From: a virus
Virus record (IMG/VR): IMGVR_UViG_3300009495_000018
Coordinates: 1-55,718 of that record
Length of the DNA: 55,718 nt
Strand: one strand, 5' to 3'
The notes under the pieces: generated by a model
Database searches by the model: none
The model's input: only the letters and a program-made list of their open reading frames with translations
Told to the model about the DNA's origin: nothing
Shown here: piece by piece, positions 1-7,944 of the stretch
Layout: each line of letters starts with the position of its first letter
Numbering within the stretch: the stretch's first letter is position 1
Made by a program: the position numbers and the translations under genes

Positions 1-2
1 AC

Positions 3-44
3 GAAGTCACTCAGGTTTGCAACCAGTGTGAGCCTATTGTTTAA
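3..44 (+). CDS. Possible 3' end of an upstream gene (partial)
   Basis: An open frame enters from the left edge and ends at a TAA at 42-44, just before a late-promoter-like box. It encodes EVTQVCNQCEPIV, whose CxxC would suit a zinc-binding tail. Thirteen codons are too few to identify a product. The other two plus frames also stop within about 55 bases, so this reading is only a suggestion. Confidence 0.2.
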   Translation, partial: EVTQVCNQCEPIV

Positions 45-61
45 TAAATATTGATTAAATA
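45..61 (+). promoter_or_regulatory. T4-type late promoter boxes (two overlapping TAAATA)
   Basis: TAAATA occurs at 45-50 and again at 56-61, upstream of the plus-strand gene starting at 90. The second box leaves a 28-base leader. The same hexamer precedes most structural genes here. The AT-rich context lowers the certainty for this pair. Confidence 0.4.
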
Positions 62-89
62 CTTGCATAAGTATATTTATCGAGATGAC

Positions 90-461
90 ATGTTAACTAA
101 AGATATTCAAGAAAAATTTCCATTCGTAAGCGTAGTTAGTTATGGCGGCGCCGAGTATGTCGGCATCGTTTGCAATCAGGATCAATACATTACTACTATG
201 ATTGTTTATGAAGGCTTACATTCGGAAAAACATAAAGAACAATTATTAGAACTAGGCGAGATATGGTGGTGGGAATCTAATCGAATGATACCTATTAATA
301 TCTTTTTAAGAAATGAGATTACAGATTTAAAGTATGCTATGATGACAATGAACTCTAAAGATGTAAGAGTAGTTATTGGTCCTACTGTAAACTTAAACAA
401 CCTAACACTAAAACGAGTAAAACGAAAATCAGTACAGCTGATACGCAAAGACAAAAACTAA
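90..461 (+). CDS. Conserved phage protein of unknown function
   Basis: This 123-residue protein begins MLTKDIQEKFPFVSVVSYGG and contains the block GEIWWWESNRMIPINIFLR and a basic C-terminus rich in KR. It resembles short conserved proteins I remember from T4-like cyanophages, none with a known role. The ATG at 90 is preferred, with GAG five bases upstream. An in-frame TTG at 51 would add 13 residues but lies directly on the TAAATA box. It is convergent with the next gene, and the two stop codons overlap by four bases. There are no membrane segments or cysteine motifs. Function unknown. Confidence 0.7.
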   Translation: MLTKDIQEKFPFVSVVSYGGAEYVGIVCNQDQYITTMIVYEGLHSEKHKEQLLELGEIWWWESNRMIPINIFLRNEITDLKYAMMTMNSKDVRVVIGPTVNLNNLTLKRVKRKSVQLIRKDKN

Positions 462-1159
462 CTGAACTTTTTCTTTTCTCGATACTCATCTCTATAAGCA
501 CTAGTATTCTTAACAAACTCAAGCGTTGTTTTAAAGTGCGCATTCCAGTCAACGTGTTTCATATTCATCTTCCATTCTTCACGCTTAAAAGGAATTGCTT
601 GTACTAGCGGATAGCCTTTGGGTATTTCTAGCATCTCGCCAACAGGCCAATCTTTAATTTGTACAGGGCAGTTAACGCTGTTATAGTATGTGTCTGTTTC
701 TACAATAGCTGATAGAGCTTCTAATTTAGAGTTGTCTCTGTGAAATGGTTGTGTATATAACATACTCCAGCCGGGCGGTGTTTTAAATATCCAAGGAAAA
801 TCAAACTTTAAAACTGTATTATCTTTATACGGGGTTTTAGCATACTGTGTCTGTGAATGCCTTGATACAAAGAATTCGCCATACTGGCATTTGAACTGTA
901 AGTTATTATCTGTGTCGGTGTATATTAGCATATCAACCGGCGCTGGCATAATGTATCCGGAAGTTATTGCATCTGTTACCGGCATGCACTTTTTAATTGT
1001 TCTATTGCTGTCTTCATCTAATGGCATAGTATCTTTATGCCAATCAGGAACAGAGTTCCTAGCAAGTTTAGGAATACTAATATGCTGCCAAGCATCGAAC
1101 ATACGATCACTGTACTTACTGCTCCAGTTAGTAATAATTAAGTCTACTTCAAGATCCAT
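458..1159 (-). CDS. Conserved phage protein of unknown function
   Basis: This protein of about 233 residues has conserved-looking blocks SGYIMPAPVDMLIY, FPWIFKTPPGWSMLYTQPFHR and IPKGYPLVQAIPFKREEWK. I associate this pattern with a phage and bacterial family of unknown function. It is the last gene of the uvsW-kdsAB operon and overlaps the end of the Pol III-like gene by 11 bases. The ATG at 1159 is chosen. An upstream in-frame GTG at 1177 would add six residues (MSSWQI) and increase the overlap. No signal peptide, membrane segment or known catalytic motif is apparent. Confidence 0.7.
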   Translation of the reverse strand: MDLEVDLIITNWSSKYSDRMFDAWQHISIPKLARNSVPDWHKDTMPLDEDSNRTIKKCMPVTDAITSGYIMPAPVDMLIYTDTDNNLQFKCQYGEFFVSRHSQTQYAKTPYKDNTVLKFDFPWIFKTPPGWSMLYTQPFHRDNSKLEALSAIVETDTYYNSVNCPVQIKDWPVGEMLEIPKGYPLVQAIPFKREEWKMNMKHVDWNAHFKTTLEFVKNTSAYRDEYREKKKFS

Positions 1160-1715
1160 TATCTGCCAACTGCTCACATATTAAATTCATGTGTACAACA
1201 CATGCCATTGCATAAGATACTGCGTGTGCCTTCTTAAAATAATAGCCTTCTTCAGGCTTTTTCCAAACCTCTTGAAAAATCAAATTCCAATTGCTTCCAC
1301 TCAGGTGCCTCTTCGCTGGTCGAATGATTGCTAGTGTCGCTGCTAATTGTTCCACCGAAGTAGGCTTCAATTGCTGCAACAGTGCGCCGTGCCCGTTGAG
1401 ATGAAAGACTTTGTCGCTGAAGTCTGTGTGTTCCAGTAGTTGCCATATTGGTTCCCTTTCCATTAGTTGTGTTAAGTGTGCTTCATCCCTAACGTCTTTG
1501 TATATGCTCACGTTAAGGAAGTCTAGTTTAAAGTAACCACGTTCGTCTGCGGCCTTGTAGTCAATAGTAGATATTTCATTAAACGGATTGTGCGGAATCT
1601 CTGTTACATAAACACCAGTGTTATGTTTTTTGCCAGTATCTAGCTTTGCAACTCGATGCTTGATCTTGTTTAAAACAATGTCTCTGTCTGCAAAGTCAAT
1701 ATCAATATCAGGCAT
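1149..1715 (-). CDS. Minimal DNA polymerase III alpha (C-family) palm-like protein
   Basis: This 188-residue protein resembles the catalytic palm of bacterial Pol III alpha (DnaE/PolC family) without the PHP, thumb, fingers, beta-binding and OB domains of the enzyme of over 1,100 residues. It starts PDIDIDF (compare PDFDxDF), giving likely catalytic Asp5 and Asp7. The block around GYFKLDFLNVS supplies the third carboxylate, Asp65, as in KFDFLGLRT of Pol III alpha. Later blocks LAATLAIIRPAKR and YYFKKAHAVSYAMACV match the family's RPGP and NKSHAxAYA regions. It sits in an early-type operon with replication-associated genes. Whether it polymerises, binds a partner or inhibits the host polymerase is unknown. 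Confidence 0.7.
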   Translation of the reverse strand: MPDIDIDFADRDIVLNKIKHRVAKLDTGKKHNTGVYVTEIPHNPFNEISTIDYKAADERGYFKLDFLNVSIYKDVRDEAHLTQLMEREPIWQLLEHTDFSDKVFHLNGHGALLQQLKPTSVEQLAATLAIIRPAKRHLSGSNWNLIFQEVWKKPEEGYYFKKAHAVSYAMACVVHMNLICEQLADNGS

Positions 1716-1716
1716 A

Positions 1717-1944
1717 TTAACCTCCGCCTTGGAATTTGTCTGTAGTAGTAAACCAAACCTTTTGATTGTGTATCTTACCTAGTAAAGTATATATTTGTTT
1801 TACTTCTTTGTCAATCTTAATTTTGCTGTTTTCTTTTACAACAGTTTCTCGACGTGCTAATAATCTACGCATACGATATTGCATAGACTCTTCTACTAGA
1901 GCAAGTTCTTCTACATTAAAATCAAAGTTAGTATTAGGTTTCAT
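1717..1944 (-). CDS. Small protein of unknown function
   Basis: A 75-residue, highly charged protein (MKPNTNFDFNVEELALVEESMQYRMRRLLARRE...) with a predicted helical middle and a C-terminus ending FQGGG. It is packed between the zinc-finger gene, whose stop touches its start (1944), and the Pol III-like gene, with a one-base gap to the latter. This packing supports it as a real, translationally coupled gene. I do not recognise a family. Confidence 0.6.
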   Translation of the reverse strand: MKPNTNFDFNVEELALVEESMQYRMRRLLARRETVVKENSKIKIDKEVKQIYTLLGKIHNQKVWFTTTDKFQGGG

Positions 1945-2633
1945 TAGAGTCCCGCTTCCTTAGCAACGTCTTTTACAAGTTGTACGTCTAGAGGCAATCT
2001 TTTAAATCGCATAGCCCAGTGTTGAGGATTAATAACTTGATAGACTAATTTCAATTGTTCGTCGTTGAATTGTGCTAACATTGCTTTGCCGCTAGCACAA
2101 TTAAGAACAATCCACGGACTAATTTTTCCGTCGCGTATATGTTGGACTGCTCTATTATGACTAACATAATTAAAGTAATGATTGTATACACTATCGTTTT
2201 CTTTTGCCCATTCTACCATAGTAACAATACTACGTTCTAGTGCAGTCGTTGCATCTTCTTTAAGAATCAATTCTAACGCATACTTTTCATAAAGCTCATC
2301 GCGGCACCAGTGATCTAATTTGACTCCGCTCTTAATAACGTAATCAATATACTTTTCTGGATATAACGGCTTAACATTACTAATGAAACTGCCAAACTTA
2401 ACAAATGCATTATAGTATGGTGACTTGCAAAACTCTTCGTATGTTTTTTCTTTCTTTGCTCCTGCACTTAGTTTATAGAAACGCTGAAATGCATAGAACC
2501 CGTGCCGTACACGCTTTTCATCCTTTTGCAATGCTCTACGTTTCTTTTCGCAAAGATGCACTGCAAGAGTTGACTCTTTAACGTAGCTGCCGCCACAGTA
2601 TTCACATACATATGGCTTAGGGCTTGAAGTCAA
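1944..2633 (-). CDS. Zinc-finger-containing conserved phage protein
   Basis: About 229 residues. Near the N-terminus PYVCEYCGGSYVKESTLAVHLCEKKRR has CxxC, a His and a further Cys, as in a C2H2/C2HC-type finger. The remainder is helical with blocks such as KSPYYNAFVKFGSFI and PLYPEKYIDYVIKSGVKLDHWC. I recall similar proteins of unknown function in marine T4-like phages. No in-frame ATG lies close to the end of the preceding gene. The TTG at 2633, with GAG about seven bases upstream, fits the 17-base overlap best. An ATG at 2687 would extend it into the neighbouring frame by 70 bases. A nucleic-acid-binding role is an inference from the finger only. Confidence 0.65.
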   Translation of the reverse strand: MTSSPKPYVCEYCGGSYVKESTLAVHLCEKKRRALQKDEKRVRHGFYAFQRFYKLSAGAKKEKTYEEFCKSPYYNAFVKFGSFISNVKPLYPEKYIDYVIKSGVKLDHWCRDELYEKYALELILKEDATTALERSIVTMVEWAKENDSVYNHYFNYVSHNRAVQHIRDGKISPWIVLNCASGKAMLAQFNDEQLKLVYQVINPQHWAMRFKRLPLDVQLVKDVAKEAGL

Positions 2634-3069
2634 TGTCGTGCTCTTGCGCAAGTTGTTTGAGTTCTTTGTTTGTAGATATTCTAGCAAGTAATTCTACCTC
2701 GTCGTTCTTTAAGTGTGGATAAATTTGTTCTAGTAACTTTATTGCTTTGTTGTTGCTACCGGTTTTCTTTTTCAAACCAATCCATGGATGGTATTCTATC
2801 TTACCAGTATTGCCGCTCATGCACAACAGTTGCCACATTAGTTTTTGTTCTTTACTAACTGACATATAATTTTTATTGTAGTACTCGTTAGTCTTAAAGA
2901 TGGCAAGTTCTTGCTTTTCTCTACTGCCGCTAACTCCTGACACATATCTATTGAGTAGCCAGAAGCTAACCTGCTTGCGCTGATCGACGTCTAGCTCATC
3001 CCAAACATCTTTTGCACCCATATCGATTGCGGCTAGTACATCTTTTATTGGGAGTTTTTCTGCTGCCAT
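2617..3069 (-). CDS. Conserved phage protein, possibly clamp-loader small subunit (gp62-like)
   Basis: A 150-residue, largely helical protein: an N-terminal IKDVLAAIDMG, a middle VSFWLLNRYVSG followed by KTNEYYNKNY, then a Trp-rich block LMWQLLCMSGN, and a C-terminal ELKQLAQEHDID. The N-terminal layout (DVL..ID, then a hydrophobic NRY segment) recalls the small gp62 clamp-loader subunits of marine T4-like phages. The gp44 partner is not in this window and the match is weak. It overlaps kdsB by 25 bases upstream and the zinc-finger gene downstream. Confidence 0.6.
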   Translation of the reverse strand: MAAEKLPIKDVLAAIDMGAKDVWDELDVDQRKQVSFWLLNRYVSGVSGSREKQELAIFKTNEYYNKNYMSVSKEQKLMWQLLCMSGNTGKIEYHPWIGLKKKTGSNNKAIKLLEQIYPHLKNDEVELLARISTNKELKQLAQEHDIDFKP

Positions 3070-3728
3070 GTTTCTACATCCTCGGGTGTGTTTATCTCTA
3101 CTCCTTTATAGTATACAGGATTAATCCCGATCTGCCAAGAGTTTTTTAACCATCTGAGCTGTTCTAATTGCTCAATTCTTTCTTCTTCTGGTACCGGCAA
3201 TGTAGGATACATTTCTAATGCGTTGCGTCTGTAACCATATACGCCTAAGTGCCAACTGCCGTATCCTGTAATGCCTCTGCCAAACCAAAGTGCATGTTCA
3301 CTTGCGTGTATACACTTTACAGTATTAGGATCGTCTTGCATCATCTTTGGCATAGTTGCGTATACTGTTGACACATTGTAATAATCTAACAGTGTGTGAC
3401 ACTTGTTAATCACTTCAGCTGTTACATCGGGCATGTCGCCTTGTACATTAATAAACTTATTATATTTTTTAAAGAAATCATTTTGTATCGCGCCTGCGCA
3501 TCGTTCTGTGCCGTTAGCATAATCTACTTCTTCGATCCAACAGTTATGTGCGCCAAATAATTCAAAGATGCGCATGTCATCAGTTAGTACATAGGTGTCA
3601 AGTCCTGTCTTGCGGCAGCGTTCATATACTCTGCGTATCATAGGAATATTATCTAATGATATCAATGGCTTGCCTGGAAGGCGGGTGCTGCCGTACCTAG
3701 CAGGAATTAGTATTGCTGTCTTGTTCAT
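3045..3728 (-). CDS. kdsB: 3-deoxy-manno-octulosonate cytidylyltransferase (CMP-Kdo synthetase)
   Basis: KdsB activates Kdo with CTP to give CMP-Kdo, the donor for LPS inner core and Kdo-containing capsules. The 227-residue protein carries the signature IPARYGSTRLPGKPL (8-22), TDDMRIFE, NGTERCAGA, the metal-binding NVQGDMP (Asp98), HLGVYGYRR and the C-terminal EINTPEDVE. The length is near the usual 245-250. It overlaps kdsA by four bases, so the two Kdo steps are translationally coupled. The product is presumably cytosolic and feeds the glycosyltransferases encoded at 9-14 kb or the host's own transferases. Confidence 0.93.
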   Translation of the reverse strand: MNKTAILIPARYGSTRLPGKPLISLDNIPMIRRVYERCRKTGLDTYVLTDDMRIFELFGAHNCWIEEVDYANGTERCAGAIQNDFFKKYNKFINVQGDMPDVTAEVINKCHTLLDYYNVSTVYATMPKMMQDDPNTVKCIHASEHALWFGRGITGYGSWHLGVYGYRRNALEMYPTLPVPEEERIEQLEQLRWLKNSWQIGINPVYYKGVEINTPEDVETWQQKNSQ

Positions 3729-4501
3729 TTTAAAACTCTCCTAATAGCAACAATGTCTTCTACTACTTTTTCAAAGTCTTCTAGTCGCAACATATTAGGT
3801 CCGTCACTAGGTGCTAGATCAGGGTTAGCATGGACTTCCATAAAGAAGGAGTCGATCCCAAGAGCAGCCCCAGCGCGAGCGAGCCCAGGCACATAATCAC
3901 GATTGCCGCCACTACTATCACCCTTGCCTCCAGGTTTCTGTACTGCGTGAGTAGCATCCAGCACGATAGGAGCATCATAAGTATCAAGCATATACTGTAA
4001 GCCAGTGAAATCCACGACAAGTGTATTATATCCAAAACTAGTTCCCCTTTCTGTTATCCATACTTCTTTAGCACCTTCTGTTTTGCTTAGTATACCTTTG
4101 ACGTCCCAAGGTGCAAGGAACTGTCCTTTTTTGATATTTACAATCTTATCTGTAGCACACGCCGCTGTAATCAAATCTGTTTGCCTGCACAAGAACGCAG
4201 GAATTTGGTAAACATCAACTGCATCTTTAAATTCTCTTTCAATGCGATTTACTTGCACATAGTCGTGTACGTCAGTAAGTGTCTTTACACCTAGTGTTAC
4301 CTTTAGTGCTAAAAAGTCTGTGAGTGTAGCATCCATACCCATACCACGCACACCGTTTGCGCTTGTACGATTGGCTTTGTCATAACTGGCTTTAAAATAA
4401 TATTCAATGCCATACTTGTCGCACACACGCTTACATTCTTTAGCAATCTCTGCACTCTGTGCTAACGATTCGTGTTGGCACGGTCCTGCTATGATTCTCA
4501 T
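3725..4501 (-). CDS. kdsA: 3-deoxy-8-phosphooctulonate synthase (Kdo-8-P synthase), metal-dependent type
   Basis: KdsA condenses phosphoenolpyruvate with arabinose-5-phosphate to give Kdo-8-phosphate. Family blocks are clear: GPCQHES at the N-terminus, FKASYDKANRTSANGVRGMG, TDVHDYVQV, IPAFLCRQTDL, VNIKKGQFLAPWD, VLDATHAVQKPGG and MEVHANPDLAPSDGPNML. Cys8 stands where metal-dependent KdsA enzymes have their metal-ligand Cys and E. coli-type enzymes have Asn, which suggests the metallo class. At 258 residues it is slightly short (usual about 280), mainly at the N-terminus. It overlaps kdsB and the upstream small gene by four bases each. No KdsC phosphatase or KdsD isomerase is seen here, so the host would have to supply them. 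Confidence 0.93.
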   Translation of the reverse strand: MRIIAGPCQHESLAQSAEIAKECKRVCDKYGIEYYFKASYDKANRTSANGVRGMGMDATLTDFLALKVTLGVKTLTDVHDYVQVNRIEREFKDAVDVYQIPAFLCRQTDLITAACATDKIVNIKKGQFLAPWDVKGILSKTEGAKEVWITERGTSFGYNTLVVDFTGLQYMLDTYDAPIVLDATHAVQKPGGKGDSSGGNRDYVPGLARAGAALGIDSFFMEVHANPDLAPSDGPNMLRLEDFEKVVEDIVAIRRVLK

Positions 4502-4755
4502 TTGTCGTCCTTCACTGTGTAATACATTGTAACTACTTGATCCAAGAGCTTTTTTATTGTAGGATACTCTTCTGACAATCTACACAAGTCTTGCCAGTCA
4601 CTGTAGTTGAGCATGTCACCTTGTGCCCTTGCTACTCCTGCAGGATCGCCGCCTATGATCCAACGCGGTATCTCAGGCTTGTCGCGATAATGAGCGTAGA
4701 CAACACCGTCGCTACGCTCATATATCAATGCCTCTCCTGGAAGAAGATCAGCCAT
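4498..4755 (-). CDS. Small protein of unknown function
   Basis: An 85-residue protein beginning MADLLPGEALIYERSDGVVYAHYRDKPEIPRWIIGG. The ATG at 4755 gives an eight-base overlap with the DUF805 gene upstream; an ATG at 4788 would overlap more. The stop overlaps kdsA by four bases, so it is embedded in the operon. The sequence suggests a small beta-rich N-terminal part followed by a helix (DLCRLSEEYPTIKKLLDQV). I do not recognise it. Confidence 0.6.
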   Translation of the reverse strand: MADLLPGEALIYERSDGVVYAHYRDKPEIPRWIIGGDPAGVARAQGDMLNYSDWQDLCRLSEEYPTIKKLLDQVVTMYYTVKDDK

Positions 4756-5050
4756 CTTGCTCTGCGCTGCTAAGGCAACCAAATACAATAGTAGCCACTG
4801 TACCTACATAAGGAACAAGTACTGCTAATAGCCACCAAGTGTTGAGTCCTGCATCACGTATGCGTTTTACAGTAACAGCAAGTACTGCCCAAAATGCACC
4901 AACAAGGATAATTAATGCAGCAAGTGCGCCCACTGCTCCAGCACCTTCTAGCATTGCCATAGCAACAATCAGTACTAGAATTGAGACAATATGCACTGCC
5001 CAAAACTCTTGACGCTTTGCTACGCCGTTAAAATTAAAATATTCTTTCAT
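4748..5050 (-). CDS. DUF805-family integral membrane protein
   Basis: A 100-residue protein starting MKEYFNFNGVAKRQEFW, the typical N-terminal signature of DUF805 proteins (F.G.a.R.efW). Three hydrophobic segments follow (about 19-34, 40-62 and 73-92), with the family's internal VKRIRDAGLNTWW loop between the second and third. The family has no established biochemical function. It lies between a cupin and kdsA in the same operon, with four-base and eight-base overlaps. Inner-membrane location is expected. Confidence 0.85.
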   Translation of the reverse strand: MKEYFNFNGVAKRQEFWAVHIVSILVLIVAMAMLEGAGAVGALAALIILVGAFWAVLAVTVKRIRDAGLNTWWLLAVLVPYVGTVATIVFGCLSSAEQDG

Positions 5051-5412
5051 TTCTTTTTACTTTCTACTTCTGTGCCGCTTGTACGACGAACAATGTCATC
5101 GTGATTAAATTCCGCCCAGTATAGTTCAAAAGCGACACCGTCTTCTAAACCTTCAAACTGATGGATCTTGCCGGGCTTTACTTGTGTAAAGTCACCTGCT
5201 TCAAGAATAGTCTCGTCAACTAGTCCTTGATCATCTTGCCAAACTCGAACAATCATCTTGCCCGATTCAACAAAAAATCCATTCCATTTAAATTCGTGTT
5301 CGTGTTCTGAACATTTATATCCTGCTTTATATTCAATACGATGAAACTCTAGTACACCGTTAGCGTGGATCAGTTCAGTTGAACCCCAAATTTTTCCTGC
5401 CTTAATTCCCAT
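5047..5412 (-). CDS. Cupin-domain protein
   Basis: A 121-residue single-domain cupin. The first motif region is GYKCSEHEHEFKWNGFFVESGKM (His-x-His pair at the metal site) and the second is LEAGDFTQVKPGKIHQFEG, with its His in the conserved place. Small cupins of this kind include sugar-nucleotide and sugar-phosphate modifying proteins and binding proteins. Its place between a methyltransferase and kdsAB suggests glycan metabolism, but the substrate cannot be read from sequence. It overlaps the genes on both sides. Confidence 0.75.
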   Translation of the reverse strand: MGIKAGKIWGSTELIHANGVLEFHRIEYKAGYKCSEHEHEFKWNGFFVESGKMIVRVWQDDQGLVDETILEAGDFTQVKPGKIHQFEGLEDGVAFELYWAEFNHDDIVRRTSGTEVESKKK

Positions 5413-5977
5413 TGCTACTCTTTTCTAATACTACGATAAACTTGTTGTTTGGATGGTCTTGTCCAGTCTTCTTATTAGTCCAAGTACCTAGTTTATACTT
5501 TTCGTCTACAATCTTTGCATTAATATTTTTTAGTAGTAGAGGGCGCCACCAGTCTGGCTCTTCTTGAATTAAGTGTGCGTTGCGGCCATCAGGTAAACTT
5601 TTCTTTGCAGGACAAGTTGCAATCAGCAAGTACGCTACTCGAGTAAAGTGTTTATCTATGTGTTGTAACACAGCATCGATATACTCGGGCTCGATATGTT
5701 CTAGTACATCAGTACTAATAAGCATCTCTGCAGGACCTGGCGGCTCAGCAGCGTACTCGGCATTGCCCGGATCATAACCAACACAACTATTTGGAATCAT
5801 GTCGTTGAGTGTGTTAACTAGTCCGCCTTTGCCGCAGCCGTAGTCTAAAAAGGTCTCCGGATTATACTTTTCAATCCATTGTTGAATGTCGCCTAGTCCG
5901 GTTCGGCTGCCGAATGATTGTTTCTTTTCGTGCAACTGTTTAAGTTGATTTGTATAGTCTTTGCTGTATAATGTCAT
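5402..5977 (-). CDS. Class I SAM-dependent methyltransferase
   Basis: A 191-residue Rossmann-fold methyltransferase. Motif I is LDYGCGKGG (44-52), an acidic residue follows at the end of beta-2 (VGYDPG), and motif IV is the STDVLEHIEPEY block, which is common in small-molecule and sugar methyltransferases. The C-terminal half contains CPAKKSLPDGRNAHL and WWRPLL, seen in phage-encoded relatives. It overlaps the cupin gene by 11 bases and the upstream gene by four. The substrate is unknown; the neighbouring kdsAB and cupin suggest a sugar. Confidence 0.8.
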   Translation of the reverse strand: MTLYSKDYTNQLKQLHEKKQSFGSRTGLGDIQQWIEKYNPETFLDYGCGKGGLVNTLNDMIPNSCVGYDPGNAEYAAEPPGPAEMLISTDVLEHIEPEYIDAVLQHIDKHFTRVAYLLIATCPAKKSLPDGRNAHLIQEEPDWWRPLLLKNINAKIVDEKYKLGTWTNKKTGQDHPNNKFIVVLEKSSNGN

Positions 5978-6480
5978 AGTAAGTTTCCAAAATCTATTAG
6001 CTCGCTGGATCTACTAACGTCTTTGCAGAAGAATGCACACATTGGATTACTGCCTTCTTCTAGCGGAACAGCTAGCATTTGATTATTTTTCATTTTAGGA
6101 AAGAACCATTTCACATCATTGTAAAAGTTTGTTACTTCAAGACTTCCCCACTGAGCTACGAATGATGTATGTGGATTAAAGAGGAATACATCAAAGCCTC
6201 TGTCTGCTACACTTGTTAGTGGAATAACTTCTAAGTCGGTGCCACTTTCTTGACAACCAACAACTATGTTCCAATCAATTGGCATTGTTATTTCTGTTCC
6301 GCCTATGTTTAGCACAATGGCCGGGCTATTAAACGATTCCAAAAATATTAATGGTATCCAGTAAAAGTCTGATTCTGCAGGTACATTGTTATCTAAAACA
6401 GCAAACCGTATGTCATCGTTAATTTTATCTGGAAGATTGTTTAAATTGTATGTTGTGTTTTCTAATGTTAATATTTGCAT
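5974..6480 (-). CDS. Conserved T4-like phage protein of unknown function
   Basis: A 168-residue protein with conserved-looking blocks WIPLIFLESFNSPAIVLNIGG, MPIDWNIVVG, LEVIPLTSVADRGFDVFLFNP and DVKWFFPKMKNNQMLAVPL. I recall very similar proteins beside uvsW in marine T4-like phages, none characterised. It abuts uvsW (stop at 6481) and overlaps the methyltransferase by four bases. It is predicted soluble and beta-rich; no catalytic motif is seen. Confidence 0.7.
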   Translation of the reverse strand: MQILTLENTTYNLNNLPDKINDDIRFAVLDNNVPAESDFYWIPLIFLESFNSPAIVLNIGGTEITMPIDWNIVVGCQESGTDLEVIPLTSVADRGFDVFLFNPHTSFVAQWGSLEVTNFYNDVKWFFPKMKNNQMLAVPLEEGSNPMCAFFCKDVSRSSELIDFGNLL

Positions 6481-7944
6481 TTAGTTCCAATCTACCTTTT
6501 CAATTGTAAAGGGATATTCTGCTTCTTTGTAAAATTTCTTACGCTGAGTTAGATGTCGCTTCGCAAACTTACACGTTGATGTAAGATCCCATATTTGCAC
6601 GAAGTCTTTGTCTTTTGCTATTCTTACGCCTCGGCCAATACTTTGAATTACCCTTACAAATGATTTGCCAGGCTCCAAAAGCACCAAGTTAAAAATACGA
6701 GGTATATTAAGTCCCACCGCAGCGACCCCGTAGGTTGCGATAATGACTTCATTAGTTCCTTCGCGAATTGTATCATACGTTTCCTTCCTGTCTTTAACTT
6801 TGACAGCACCGCTAATAAACGTGCTGTTAGGTATTAGTTCAGCAAGCATTTGTCCTGCGCTGATTCTATCTACGAGTATAAGTGTGTTGCCTGATTCTTT
6901 TACGTTGTTTAATAGTTTGCCTAAGTATTCAATCCTGTCAGTATTAGTTACAAGATATTTTAATTCTTCTTGATAGCCGGCGTGTGATACAGTATCAATT
7001 AATTGTACAATATTAACATGACACTGTGATAGCACACCTTTGTCTTGTAATTCCTTAGCACTAATCTGTCCAATAACAGGACCCAAGCTAGCATGAATAC
7101 TTTCAAATTCAAACTTCTCTTTGGGCACTGTGCCAGTTAGTCCCCAACGAATGGGTGCATTACGTAGGTTGCGAGTGAGCAGGTTCTTAAGAACTTCTGC
7201 TTTGGCTTGGTGTACTTCGTCAACAATAATAGTGCTTACACCTTCTAGGAACTCTGCAAGTGATAACACTGCTGAACCGTCCTTGTGCTTCTTGTCTAGA
7301 ATGTTTAAACTCTGCCAAGTGCATATTGTGTGAGTCTTACCTAAGTTCTTTCTGTCGCCGAAGTACACCCCTACATCGAGCCCACAGTTAATATAGTCTT
7401 CTTCTGTTTGTTCAACAAGTGATTTGTTAGGAACAATAACAAGACTACGACCGTAGGGTTCAGTTATGTGTGACAGCGTTGCTGTTGTAATTGTCTTACC
7501 TGCACCAGTAGCAATCTGTTGCAAGCTCTGTGGGTTTTGTAGAAAGTTATTAATTGCTTCTACTTGATAGTCACGTAGAATGATTTCTGTACCTGCTACA
7601 GGATGACCGTCTGGCCAACAAACACCTTGGTCTGCCCAGTAACGTTCTGTAACTGGAGTAAAGTTAAATTGTATTGGATGGCGTCTGTCTTCAATGTCAA
7701 CAATTTGTACTCGATTCTTTGCAAGTACTTGCTGTACTACATCAAGGTGATTAACATATCCGCTGCCGCCAATACCAAAGAAAGCAACTTTACCATCCCA
7801 GCGTCCTAGTTTATACTGCGGCATATGCTTTGCATACGGCACTTCAAACTTAAGAGCATTAGCAAGTTGTCGACGAACATCTACTTCTAGACCTTCAATC
7901 TTAATGTTTACTTCATCTTCAATAATTAGTTTGCAGGTACTCAT
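6481..7944 (-). CDS. uvsW: UvsW-like DNA/RNA helicase
   Basis: A 487-residue superfamily 2 helicase matching T4 UvsW, which unwinds branched DNA and R-loops and supports the switch to recombination-dependent replication. After an N-terminal domain (RRQLANALKFEVP...YKLGRWDGKV) come the Q-like motif LRDYQVEA, Walker A ATGAGKT (145-151), motif Ia IVPNKSLVEQ, Walker B DEVH (242-245), motif III LTGTV, and motifs V and VI (ATYGVAAVGLNIPR and QSIGRGVR). The length is close to T4's 503. It overlaps the next upstream gene by four bases and is the second gene after the sigma70 promoter at 9153-9181. Confidence 0.92.
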   Translation of the reverse strand: MSTCKLIIEDEVNIKIEGLEVDVRRQLANALKFEVPYAKHMPQYKLGRWDGKVAFFGIGGSGYVNHLDVVQQVLAKNRVQIVDIEDRRHPIQFNFTPVTERYWADQGVCWPDGHPVAGTEIILRDYQVEAINNFLQNPQSLQQIATGAGKTITTATLSHITEPYGRSLVIVPNKSLVEQTEEDYINCGLDVGVYFGDRKNLGKTHTICTWQSLNILDKKHKDGSAVLSLAEFLEGVSTIIVDEVHQAKAEVLKNLLTRNLRNAPIRWGLTGTVPKEKFEFESIHASLGPVIGQISAKELQDKGVLSQCHVNIVQLIDTVSHAGYQEELKYLVTNTDRIEYLGKLLNNVKESGNTLILVDRISAGQMLAELIPNSTFISGAVKVKDRKETYDTIREGTNEVIIATYGVAAVGLNIPRIFNLVLLEPGKSFVRVIQSIGRGVRIAKDKDFVQIWDLTSTCKFAKRHLTQRKKFYKEAEYPFTIEKVDWN

